DNA of 64,000 nt, taken from assembly GCF_964283195.1 (NCBI RefSeq), contig NZ_CAXYLH010000004.1. One strand, 5' to 3'. Shown here piece after piece: positions 1 through 7,568 of the stretch. How positions within the stretch are numbered: the first letter of the stretch is position 1; each line of letters begins with the position of its first letter. The position numbers were made by a program, and so were the translations under genes. Below the pieces are notes generated by a model. The model did not search any database and was not told the origin of the DNA. It worked only from the letters and a program-made list of their open reading frames with translations. Origin of the DNA: Paratractidigestivibacter sp003150175. Lineage in GTDB: Bacteria > Actinomycetota > Coriobacteriia > Coriobacteriales > Atopobiaceae.

Positions 1-15
1 GGCGAGGCTCATGTC

Positions 16-146
16 GGCCGCGGGCTAGCCGCGGCCGGCGGCGGTTGCGAATTTACACACCGATTTGGACTTGACCCTTGTTGAGTCTCGCGGGACCAAC
101 AAGTGCCGTTTTCTTTGCATTTGGGCCAACGGAAGCCCGATTTTTT
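16..146. terminator. Upstream edge with three hairpins, no gene
   Basis: No coding region can be supported in the first 240 bases. Three inverted repeats are visible: GGCCGCGG/CCGCGGCC at 16-36, CTTGTTG/CAACAAG at 78-103, and GGGC/GCCC at about 123-139 followed by a T-run. The last looks like a weak intrinsic terminator for a gene off the left edge. Confidence 0.3.
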
Positions 147-243
147 GCAAAGAGGGGCGGGGCGCGCGAAATGTTGCGCAACGCGGCGCGGGCTTCTTGG
201 TACATGATGAAGAAAGCCTGATAAAGCGCGGAAAGGGATGCCG

Positions 244-1419
244 ATGTACTGCACGGAATGCGGGGCGGAGAACGAAGAGGGCGCGGAGTTTTGCACCAAC
301 TGCGGGGCACCGCTGACCGACGGCATCGACGCGATGACTGCGGGCGCGACTACCGCCATGCCGGCTGCCGCGCCTGCCGGCCTTACCGCCCCCGCTGAGG
401 CGCCTGCCGCGGCATCGCCCCGCGTCGGCGAGAAGCCCGCCACGCGCCGTGCCGTCGCGATCGCACTCCTTTCCGCCGTCGTGATCGCGGCCGGCGGGGG
501 AGCGGGCTATTACTTCGGCGTTTACCGGGCCGACCAAGAGCGCATTGCGCAGGAACAGGCTGATTACGAGGCAAAACACTCCGAGCATGCCGTGACTCTC
601 GGCGTTATGGGGGGCGGATGGGACACGTCCGAGGGCGCGTCGAAGCTGCCGGTCAGCGTGACGGGGACCGACGTCGACGGCAACCGGGTCAACATGACCG
701 CGTTCGTCGACTCGGACGGCAAGGGCCTGAAGCTGGTCCAGGGGTCGTACGAGCTGGGGCTCGCCGGCTCCCCGCTCGGCCACGACGGGACCGTGTGGGC
801 CACGCCGTGCACGACGTTCGGGCTTAAGCTGGATAGCTCTTTGGAGAAGGATCAGGAGGTCGACGCATCTTCGGGCGAGGCGATCAAGCTCGGCAACAAG
901 ATCGACCCCATCGACGTGACGGACGAGCAGCTCGATACCGCCGAGAAGCTTGCGATGCGGGGCGGCTGCGACTCGGAGACCACCGCCAAGGCGCTCGCCT
1001 CCGCGGCGAGGAGCTCGAGGGACGCAGCGGTCTCCGCGAAGCAGGCGAAGGACGCCGCCGAGGCCCAGAAGCGGGCCGAGCAGGAGGCGAAGAAGGCGAA
1101 GGACGAGGCCGCTCATGCCCAGCGGAACGCCGCGTCCTCGGGCGCGCCCAATGGCGCGGCGCCGTTCTGGGGCGCGTTCGCTATGGCGAGCAAGAACCCC
1201 GAAACGTCCTGGAACAAGGTCGAGGAGCTGCAGAAATCCGGGTTCCCCGACGCGACCGTCGTCTGCACGACGGACTGGGGGAACCTGAACAAAGAGACCT
1301 GGTACTCCGTCACCGCCGGGCTGTACGCGAGCGAGGATGTGGCGGTGCACGTCGTCGATCAGCTCAATGACCGCGGGATCTCGGATGCGTACGCGCGGTA
1401 CTCCGGGGCGCACAAGTAG
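244..1419 (+). CDS. Zinc-ribbon, single-pass membrane protein with coiled coil and SPOR-like tail
   Basis: The N-terminus has a zinc-ribbon of four cysteines (C3, C6, C17, C20; CTECG...CTNCG). An Ala/Pro-rich linker, one hydrophobic segment at about residues 73-95, an extracytoplasmic region, an Ala/Lys/Glu-rich coiled-coil stretch at about 235-295, and a C-terminal module of about 75 residues follow. That last module (WYSVTAG...DAYARYSG) resembles SPOR/sporulation-related repeats. I chose the ATG at 244 because the GGAAAGGG Shine-Dalgarno sits directly against the ATG at 238 but 6 nt from 244. Zinc-ribbon plus transmembrane proteins of this architecture are widespread in Coriobacteriia and mostly uncharacterised. 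A cell-envelope role is inference; no enzymatic motif is seen. It stands alone, with the LacI gene 130 bp downstream. Confidence 0.8.
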   Translation: MYCTECGAENEEGAEFCTNCGAPLTDGIDAMTAGATTAMPAAAPAGLTAPAEAPAAASPRVGEKPATRRAVAIALLSAVVIAAGGGAGYYFGVYRADQERIAQEQADYEAKHSEHAVTLGVMGGGWDTSEGASKLPVSVTGTDVDGNRVNMTAFVDSDGKGLKLVQGSYELGLAGSPLGHDGTVWATPCTTFGLKLDSSLEKDQEVDASSGEAIKLGNKIDPIDVTDEQLDTAEKLAMRGGCDSETTAKALASAARSSRDAAVSAKQAKDAAEAQKRAEQEAKKAKDEAAHAQRNAASSGAPNGAAPFWGAFAMASKNPETSWNKVEELQKSGFPDATVVCTTDWGNLNKETWYSVTAGLYASEDVAVHVVDQLNDRGISDAYARYSGAHK

Positions 1420-1515
1420 CGTCTCGCGGCTTGGACGGCCTCGAGCTTCTTGCCGGCACGGCGATTTCCGCGAGCGGGAAGCCGTGGGCGCCCGTTGGGG
1501 TATGCTGAATAACTA

Positions 1516-1530
1516 TGGCAAGGATTGACA
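1516..1530 (+). promoter_or_regulatory. Candidate LacI-type operator before the regulator gene
   Basis: TGGCAAGGATTGACA matches the tandem sites at 2881 and 2898 (TGAAAACGATTGACA) at 12 of 15 positions and shares the following TACC. Its position just before the regulator start suggests autoregulation. This is inference from sequence similarity only. Confidence 0.45.
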
Positions 1531-1549
1531 TACCGAGGACGGCGACGTC

Positions 1550-2560
1550 ATGGCACGTGGGGGCAACCAATCGAAGGAAGCGGCGAAGCCGGGGATCAAA
1601 GAGGTCGCGGCGGTCGCCGGGGTCTCGCCGACGACGGTCTCGCGCGTGCTCAATAACCGCGGTTACATCAGCAAAGAAACCCGCGACAAAGTCCACGCCG
1701 CGATGGAGTGCATCAACTATGCGCCCAACGACATCGCCCGCGCCATGCTCAACGGCCGGCTCAACCTTATCGGCATGATCGTCCCCTTTGTGAGCAGTCC
1801 GTTCCACGGCCAGATCGTGCAGGCGGTCGAGCGCACGCTTGCCGAGAACGGCTTCAAGATGCTCCTGTGCAACAGCGCCTGCCGTCCCGACCTCGAGCGC
1901 GCCTACATCGACATGCTCCGGCGCAACATGGTCGACGGCGTCATCGTCAACTCGCTGAACATCGGTGCCGAGGCGTACGCCGAGATGGGCTTAAGCCTCG
2001 TGGGAATCGACTGCGATCTCGGTGAAGGCTCCGTCCAGGTCGCGAGCGACAGTTATCGGATGGGCGAGCTTGCTACGCGGCGCCTCCTCGACGACGGGTG
2101 CCGCCGGATCCTGTGCCTGCGCAACAACAGCCGCATGAGGATGCCCGGCAACAAGCGAACCGAGGCGTATCGCGACCTCGTCGCGGCGGCCGGCCTGCCC
2201 GCGCTTGTCCGCGAGGTTGAGTTCGTCCGGCCCGACGCCGAGAAGGAGCTCGCGATCGCACAGATCCTCGCCGAGAACCCTGACATCGACGGGATCTTCG
2301 CAGGCGACGACACGATGGCGGCGGTCTGCCTCAACGTGATGCGCAAGCGCGGCCTCGCCGCCCCGGACGACATCAAGGTCGTCGGTGCCGACGGCGCGCG
2401 CCGCACGATGACCTTCATGCCGGATCTGACGACCGTGCGCCAGGATATCGACCGCATCGGCGCGCTCGCCGCGGAGTCCGTGATCGCGCTGGTCAACGGC
2501 GAGAAGCCCGAGTCGAACACGAAGCTTCCCGTGGAGCTGCTGGTGGGGAAGACCGCGTAG
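1550..2560 (+). CDS. LacI-family transcriptional regulator of the sucrose/fructan locus
   Basis: A 336-residue LacI/GalR-family regulator. The N-terminal helix-turn-helix (residues about 12-60: IKEVAAVAGVSPTTVSRVLN) is followed by the hinge and a periplasmic-binding-protein-like effector domain (from about GMIVPFVSSPFHGQ) to the end. It is transcribed toward a GH32/PTS operon, and matching operator-like sequences lie before its own start and before the first operon gene, so it probably represses sugar uptake and hydrolysis in the absence of sucrose or an oligofructoside. The ATG at 1550 is preceded by GAGGAC at about 12 nt, a loose Shine-Dalgarno. The family assignment is secure; the effector is inferred from context. 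Confidence 0.9.
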   Translation: MARGGNQSKEAAKPGIKEVAAVAGVSPTTVSRVLNNRGYISKETRDKVHAAMECINYAPNDIARAMLNGRLNLIGMIVPFVSSPFHGQIVQAVERTLAENGFKMLLCNSACRPDLERAYIDMLRRNMVDGVIVNSLNIGAEAYAEMGLSLVGIDCDLGEGSVQVASDSYRMGELATRRLLDDGCRRILCLRNNSRMRMPGNKRTEAYRDLVAAAGLPALVREVEFVRPDAEKELAIAQILAENPDIDGIFAGDDTMAAVCLNVMRKRGLAAPDDIKVVGADGARRTMTFMPDLTTVRQDIDRIGALAAESVIALVNGEKPESNTKLPVELLVGKTA

Positions 2561-2647
2561 GGGCGGGCTTCTTGTCGCGGGCGTTCGCCGCGCTTTGTCG
2601 GCCCCGCAATTCTCATCGCGCGTTTGATGGCGCGCTTGGCAATAGGT

Positions 2648-2813
2648 GCTGAACCCAATGACCGTCGTCCAGCGGTGGCGGCGCTGCCCGATGGCGCTGC
2701 GGGCATGTGTGGCAATGGATGCTGCGCCCAATGACTGTCACCCAGCGATGGGTGTCACTGGCTGATGGGTGTCCCAGAAAGCTGCACGCAATGACTGTCA
2801 CCCAGTGATGGTG
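2648..2813 (+). repeat. Repeat family C, three tandem units
   Basis: Three units of about 31 bp follow the pattern GCTG...CAATGACTGTCACCCAG.GATGG. The last one sits within a 47-bp stretch (2767-2813) that recurs with two differences at 55414-55460. Half-sites recur as a perfect inverted repeat at 27653-27719. The units are degenerate and intergenic, with no spacer pattern of a CRISPR. Confidence 0.7.
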
Positions 2814-2832
2814 GATGCCGTTCGCCGGCGTA

Positions 2833-2918
2833 TGTCAACCGTTTGCAGAATCATGGCCAGACCAAATGGATTTGTCCGTATGAAAACGATTGACACATGA
2901 AAACGATTGACATACCTT
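2833..2918 (+). promoter_or_regulatory. Operator cluster and promoter for the sucrose/fructan operon
   Basis: TGAAAACGATTGACA occurs exactly twice, at 2881-2895 and 2898-2912 (17-bp period). A variant in opposite orientation lies at 2833-2847 (reverse complement TGCAAACGGTTGACA, 13 of 15 identical). The CG-centred sequence suits LacI-family binding. TTGACA at 2890-2895 with TACCTT 17 bp later (2913-2918) is a possible -35/-10 pair embedded in the operators, implying repression by promoter occlusion. Confidence 0.5.
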
Positions 2919-2961
2919 ACAGACGTCAGGCACACGAACCTTTGTCGGAAGGAAGCTTCGG

Positions 2962-4344
2962 ATGCACAAGATCTATTACCAGCCCGAGGGAATCTGGGTA
3001 GGCGACATCATGCCATACGGCGAGGACGGCACGTTCTACCTCTACCACCAGCGCGACACGCGCAACCCCGGACCCTTCGGCGAGCCCTTCGGCTGGTCCC
3101 TCGCGACGACGAAGGACTTCGTGAACTACAAGGACTTCGGCGAGAGCCTCGAGCGCGGCGGCGACGAGGACGTCGACCAGTACATCTACGCCGGCACCGT
3201 CTTCAAGGCCGGCGACAAGTACCACGCCCTCTACACCGGCTGCAACCGCGACAAGGTCCACGCCCGCCTCATGAAGCAGGTCCTTCTCCACGCCACGAGC
3301 GACGACGCCGTCAAGTGGGAGAAGAACATCGCCGAGACCGTCCTCCCGCCGCAGGAGGGCTACGATGACCGCAACTGGCGCGATCCCTTCGTGCTGTGGG
3401 ATGACGAGAACCAGGAGTACATGCTCATCCTCGGCACCCGTACGGGCGAGGATAAGGCCCTCATGACCGGCCGCCTGGTCAAGTTCACCTCCAAGGACCT
3501 CGAGCACTGGGAGTTCCAGGGTGACTGGTGGAACCCGGGCCTCTACACCATGTTCGAGATGCCGGACCTCTTCCGCATCGGCGACTGGTGGTACCTGGTC
3601 TTCTCTGAGTACAGCGACGGCAACAAGACCCGTTACCGCATGTCTCGCTCCATCAACGGCTCCTGGATCACCCCTGCCGACGACGCATTCGACGGCCGCG
3701 CTTACTACGCCGCCCGCACCGCTTCCGACGGCGAGCGCCGTGTGCTCTTCGGCTGGGTCCCGACCCGCGACGCCGGCGGAGACCCCAGCTCCTATCTGTG
3801 GGGCGGCACCTTCATGCCGCTCGAGATCGTCCAGCGCGCTGACGGCACCCTGGGCACCAAGCTCCCCGACAGCATGGTCCCCGCGTTCGGCGAGGGCAAG
3901 GCCGTCGAGCCCTTCGAGCTCTCCTGCGCCTCCGGCAAGGCCGAGAAGGTCCTCAGCGCTGACGCCGGCTCCACCTACTTGCTCGACGCCGACATCGAGC
4001 TTTCCGGCGATGCCGCGGGCTTCTCGGTGAAGCTCGCTGAGGACGCCGAGGCCGGTCTGGGCTACGAGTTCCGCGCCAACCTGCGCGAGGGCAAGCTCGA
4101 GTTCACCGCCGCGCCGCAGTACCCGTGGTTCGCGGTCAACACCATGGGCCTCGAGCGCCCGCTCTTCTTTAAGGGCGAGGGCACCCACCACCTGCGCCTC
4201 GTCGTGGACGACGACATCGCGACCGTCTTTGTGGACGACGTTGCGCTGAACGCCCGCTTCTGCGCAAAGAAGGGCCAGGGAGTCTCCCTTACCGTCACCG
4301 ACGGCACCCTCAAGTGCGAGAACGCGACCATCGCGTCGCTCTAA
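2962..4344 (+). CDS. Atypical glycoside hydrolase family 32-like protein
   Basis: A 460-residue protein with a GH32-type layout: five-bladed propeller then a beta-sandwich. The RDP motif is clear (R140-D141-P142 in NWRDPFV), and EMPDLF (E199) corresponds to the usual ECPDLF acid/base block. The normal N-terminal nucleophile motif W(M/L)NDPNG is absent. The equivalent segment reads GIWVGDIMPYG, in which D15 is the likely nucleophile, a form closer to GH43/GH32-like proteins. It therefore probably acts on a fructoside or fructose-containing oligosaccharide other than plain sucrose-6-phosphate; the substrate is unknown. No signal peptide is seen, so it should be cytoplasmic and act on imported, perhaps phosphorylated, sugar. 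First gene of the operon, with AAGGAAG upstream of the ATG. Confidence 0.75.
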   Translation: MHKIYYQPEGIWVGDIMPYGEDGTFYLYHQRDTRNPGPFGEPFGWSLATTKDFVNYKDFGESLERGGDEDVDQYIYAGTVFKAGDKYHALYTGCNRDKVHARLMKQVLLHATSDDAVKWEKNIAETVLPPQEGYDDRNWRDPFVLWDDENQEYMLILGTRTGEDKALMTGRLVKFTSKDLEHWEFQGDWWNPGLYTMFEMPDLFRIGDWWYLVFSEYSDGNKTRYRMSRSINGSWITPADDAFDGRAYYAARTASDGERRVLFGWVPTRDAGGDPSSYLWGGTFMPLEIVQRADGTLGTKLPDSMVPAFGEGKAVEPFELSCASGKAEKVLSADAGSTYLLDADIELSGDAAGFSVKLAEDAEAGLGYEFRANLREGKLEFTAAPQYPWFAVNTMGLERPLFFKGEGTHHLRLVVDDDIATVFVDDVALNARFCAKKGQGVSLTVTDGTLKCENATIASL

Positions 4345-4419
4345 AAACGCCCCTCTGACGGCCCGGGGCGCGCTTCCCGGTCCGTCCCCGTACACTGGCA
4401 ACAAGGAATGGAGAGGAAC

Positions 4420-5871
4420 ATGGACTACAAAGCGGTATCCCAGCAAGTCGTCGACAACGTCGGCGGCGTCGAGAACATCGAGGGCGCCACGCACTGCGTG
4501 ACCCGACTGCGCCTCGTGCTCAAGGACACCTCCAAGTACAACAAGGCCGAGCTCGAGAAGCTCGACGGCGTCAAGGGCGTGCTGTACAACAGCGGCCAGC
4601 TCATGATCATCTTCGGCACCGGCACCGTGAACAAGGTCTATGACGCCTTCATGGCCCTCACCGGCGTCAAGGAGATCAGCGCCTCCGAGGTCAAGGGTGC
4701 CGAGGCGAGCAAGAAGGGCAAGTTCTTCGCCGCCCTCAAGGTCTTCTCCGACATCTTCATCCCCATCATCCCGGCCTTCGTCGGCGCGGCAATCATCATC
4801 GGCCTGAAGTCGCTGATCGTCGCCAATGGCCTGTTTGGCATGGAGGGCAGCCTCGCTGACCACAGCGAGTTCCTGAAGAACCTCGCGAGCTTCTTTGGCA
4901 TCATCGCGACCACCTTCGACTACCTGCCCGTCCTCGTGATGTACAGTGCCGTCAAGCGCTTCGGCGGCAACCCGATCCTGGGCATCCTCGTCGGCATCGT
5001 CATGGTTCACCCGAACCTGATGAACCGCAACACCTTCGTCCTCGACCCGACGGGTGTCCAGTACTGGAACTTCGGCCCGCTGGCCATCCCGATGGTCGCC
5101 TTCCAGGGCGGCGTCTTCCCCGCGATCCTGACCGCTTGGTTCATGGCTAAGATCGAGAAGATCGCCCAGGACGTCATCCCCGAGGTCGTCTCGTTCGTCT
5201 TTGTCCCGACCGTCACGCTGATCCTCGCCAACATCGCGCTGTTCACCGTGTTCGGCCCGCTCGGCAACCTCATCGGCGACGTGCTCGGTGGCGTCATCGA
5301 CATCCTGTACAACAAGATGGGCGTCTTCGGCGCGTTCGTCTTCGCGGCCTTCCTGCAGCCGCTCGTCGTGACCGGCACGCACCAGTTCATCCAGGGCATC
5401 GAGGCCAACCTCGTCGCCACCACCGGCTTCAACTACATCCAGGCCATCTGGTCCGTCTCCATCATCGCCCAGGGCGGCGGCGCCATCGGCATGTACCTCG
5501 TGCACAAGAAGAAGTCCCGCGAGCGCAGCATCTGCATGTCCTCCTTCATCCCGACCCTCGTCGGCATCTCGGAGCCCGCAATCTTCGCCGCGAACATGCG
5601 CTACTCCATCATCCCCTTCGTCTGCGCCTGCATCGGCGCGGGCTGCGGCGGTGCCTTCGTCAAGCTCTTTGAGGTTCGCGCCATCGGCCAGGGCCTGACC
5701 GGCGTCCTGGGCCTGCTGATCGTCACCCCCGAGACCCTCGTGTGGTACGTGATCGGCAACCTCATCGCCTTCTTCGTGCCCATCGCCCTGATCCTCGCCT
5801 ACAACAAGGCGAAGGGCGTCCCGACCACGGACGAAGAGGGCGGCGGTGCCGGGTTCGACGTCAGCTTCTAA
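4420..5871 (+). CDS. scrA: PTS EIIBC permease, sucrose/beta-glucoside type
   Basis: A membrane permease that phosphorylates its sugar during uptake. The EIIB domain occupies residues 1-85 with the phospho-accepting cysteine C26 in HCVTRLR; the EIIC domain with about ten membrane segments occupies about 100-475. There is no EIIA domain, so phosphate must come in trans, most simply from the IIA-Glc encoded at 17717. The ATG at 4420 is chosen over one at 4408 because GGAGAGG lies at the right distance only for the former. It lies between two GH32 genes, pointing to sucrose or a short fructo-oligosaccharide as substrate. Specificity is inferred from context. Confidence 0.88.
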   Translation: MDYKAVSQQVVDNVGGVENIEGATHCVTRLRLVLKDTSKYNKAELEKLDGVKGVLYNSGQLMIIFGTGTVNKVYDAFMALTGVKEISASEVKGAEASKKGKFFAALKVFSDIFIPIIPAFVGAAIIIGLKSLIVANGLFGMEGSLADHSEFLKNLASFFGIIATTFDYLPVLVMYSAVKRFGGNPILGILVGIVMVHPNLMNRNTFVLDPTGVQYWNFGPLAIPMVAFQGGVFPAILTAWFMAKIEKIAQDVIPEVVSFVFVPTVTLILANIALFTVFGPLGNLIGDVLGGVIDILYNKMGVFGAFVFAAFLQPLVVTGTHQFIQGIEANLVATTGFNYIQAIWSVSIIAQGGGAIGMYLVHKKKSRERSICMSSFIPTLVGISEPAIFAANMRYSIIPFVCACIGAGCGGAFVKLFEVRAIGQGLTGVLGLLIVTPETLVWYVIGNLIAFFVPIALILAYNKAKGVPTTDEEGGGAGFDVSF

Positions 5872-5904
5872 GCACACAGATAGACCTGCCCGAACGGGCA
5901 AGGG

Positions 5905-5936
5905 GCGCCCGGGCACGAGCCGGGGCGCTCTTCTTT
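5905..5936 (+). terminator. Hairpin between permease and hydrolase genes
   Basis: GCGCCCGG pairs with CCGGGGCGC across a short loop (one bulge), followed by TCTTCTTT. It could be a terminator or attenuator that lowers expression of the downstream hydrolase. Confidence 0.5.
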
Positions 5937-5976
5937 ACACCAGGGGCACGAAAGCAAGGGCAAGAAAGGCGAGGCA

Positions 5977-7428
5977 ATGTTCAACCAAAAGAGCAAGGTG
6001 ACGCGCGCGGACTACGAGGCGTGGCGCGCCGGGCAGGACGCCGAGGCGGCGCGGATCGCGGCCGACGCGGATCGGCTCGTGTTCCACGTGGAGCCTGAGC
6101 TCGGGTGGCTCAATGACCCGAACGGGCTGGTCCAGGTGGGGGACACCTACCACATCTACCACCAGTACGACCCGTTCGACGCGGCTCACGGCGGCCCGGT
6201 GCTCTGGAACCATCTGACGACGCGGGACTTCCTCAGCTACGAGAACCACGGCCCGGCGCTGTTCCCCGACTCCGATATGGACTCGAGCGGCGCTTACTCC
6301 GGCTCCGCCTTCGTGCGCGACGGGAAGGTGCATTTCTTTTACACCGGCAACGTAAAGCACTTCGACCGCGACGACTACGACTACGTGCTCACGGGCCGCG
6401 AGCAGAACCAGATCCACATGGTCATGGACGCGGACGGCCAGCTCGACGACCTCGGGCCGAAGCGCGTGGCGCTGAGCCCCGCCGACTACCCCGACGACAT
6501 CGGCACGCACGTGCGCGACCCGAAGGTTCTCGAGCACGACGGCGTGTTCTACATGGTGCTCGGCGCCAGGACCCGCGACGACCGCGGCTGCGTGCTCGTG
6601 TTCACGTCGCGCGACCTCGAGTCGTGGGGGTACGCCGCGCGGATCGAGCTGCCCGAGCCCTTCGGCTTCATGTGGGAGTGCCCCGACCTCTTTGAGCTGG
6701 GCGGCGAGCTCGTGCTCGTGTGCTGCCCGCAGGGCGTGCCGGCCGAGGGCTGGCGTTACCGCAACCCGCACCAGTGCGTGTGGTTCCGCGTCGAGGCGGA
6801 CTGGGATCGACCGAGCTTCGGGATCGTGGGCGAGGGGCGCCCAGCGATGGTCGACGCCGGCTTCGATTTCTACGCCCCGCAGTCGTTCGAGGACGCCGAG
6901 GGCCGTCGCCTGATGATCGGTTGGGCGGGCTGCCCGGACGCGACGGCGCAAAACCCGACGACCGGGCGCGGCTGGCAGTGCGCGCTCACGGTGCCGAGAG
7001 TGCTGAGCCTTCGCGACGGCAAGCTGTGCCAGTGGCCGGCGCGCGAGCTCGAGAGGCTGCGCGGAGGCCGGGTCGAGGTCTCCGCGGGCGGCGCGGTCGC
7101 CGACCCGGGCCGCGTGTACGACGCGGTCGTGACCTGCGGCGGGTTGGCCTCGATCGAGCTCACGGTGCGCGACGGGGTCGCGCTGCGCTACGCCGACGGG
7201 ATGCTCACGCTGGATATGGGCGACGAGGGCCACGGGCGCGACGAGCGCTCCGTCGAGGTCGGCCAGCTGCGCGACGTGCGCGTGCTCTCGGACACGACGA
7301 TAATCGAGGTCTTCGCCAACGGCGGTGAGGCGGCGCTCACGAGCCGCGTGTACTCGCCCGCCGCGGCCGAGCTTGCGCTCACGGCCGACGGCTGCGCGGC
7401 GATGGACTTCTATAAGCTCGTTCGCTAG
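5977..7428 (+). CDS. scrB: Sucrose-6-phosphate hydrolase (GH32)
   Basis: A 483-residue canonical GH32 enzyme. The nucleophile motif is WLNDPNG with D47, the transition-state stabiliser motif is RDP at 180-182, and the acid/base is E234 in WECPDLF. A C-terminal beta-sandwich ends in the typical IEVFANGGEAALTSR segment. No signal peptide is seen. In partnership with the EIIBC upstream it should cleave internalised sucrose-6-phosphate to glucose-6-phosphate and fructose. It lies 105 bp after the permease and ends at a strong hairpin. Confidence in the family is high; phosphorylated sucrose as the substrate is from family knowledge and context. Confidence 0.92.
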   Translation: MFNQKSKVTRADYEAWRAGQDAEAARIAADADRLVFHVEPELGWLNDPNGLVQVGDTYHIYHQYDPFDAAHGGPVLWNHLTTRDFLSYENHGPALFPDSDMDSSGAYSGSAFVRDGKVHFFYTGNVKHFDRDDYDYVLTGREQNQIHMVMDADGQLDDLGPKRVALSPADYPDDIGTHVRDPKVLEHDGVFYMVLGARTRDDRGCVLVFTSRDLESWGYAARIELPEPFGFMWECPDLFELGGELVLVCCPQGVPAEGWRYRNPHQCVWFRVEADWDRPSFGIVGEGRPAMVDAGFDFYAPQSFEDAEGRRLMIGWAGCPDATAQNPTTGRGWQCALTVPRVLSLRDGKLCQWPARELERLRGGRVEVSAGGAVADPGRVYDAVVTCGGLASIELTVRDGVALRYADGMLTLDMGDEGHGRDERSVEVGQLRDVRVLSDTTIIEVFANGGEAALTSRVYSPAAAELALTADGCAAMDFYKLVR

Positions 7429-7463
7429 CCGTTCGCTAGCGAAAACCGGAACGTCGGGCGTGC

Positions 7464-7520
7464 GGGGCGGGTACGGATTTGGCGGAGCCATTCGTTAAAT
7501 CCGTACCCGCCCCCTGTTTG
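7464..7520 (+). terminator. Perfect 17-bp hairpin terminator after scrB
   Basis: A 17-bp arm at 7464-7480 (GGGGCGGGTACGGATTT) is perfectly complementary to 7497-7513 and is followed by CTGTTTG. It ends the sucrose operon before mfd. Confidence 0.75.
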
Positions 7521-7568
7521 CTGCGTGTGCAGGTACAATGCGATGAGCTGACCCAAGGAGTTCGTTCA

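Larger units (their letters stand above)
2561..2961. other. Intergenic region with repeat family C and the operon control region
   Basis: No gene is supported in this 400-bp gap. It holds three tandem units of a dispersed repeat (2648-2678, 2721-2751, 2781-2811), then a control region with three operator-like sites and a promoter candidate. Confidence 0.6.

Noticed and set aside
2648..2813. Possible CRISPR array
   Set aside because: Only three degenerate units with uneven spacing, found singly elsewhere and with no cas genes.
2926..5916. A very long open frame on the minus strand opposite the GH32-like/EIIBC genes
   Set aside because: It mirrors the codon bias of the plus-strand genes, has low-complexity Asp/Glu/Val composition and no start signal or family motif.
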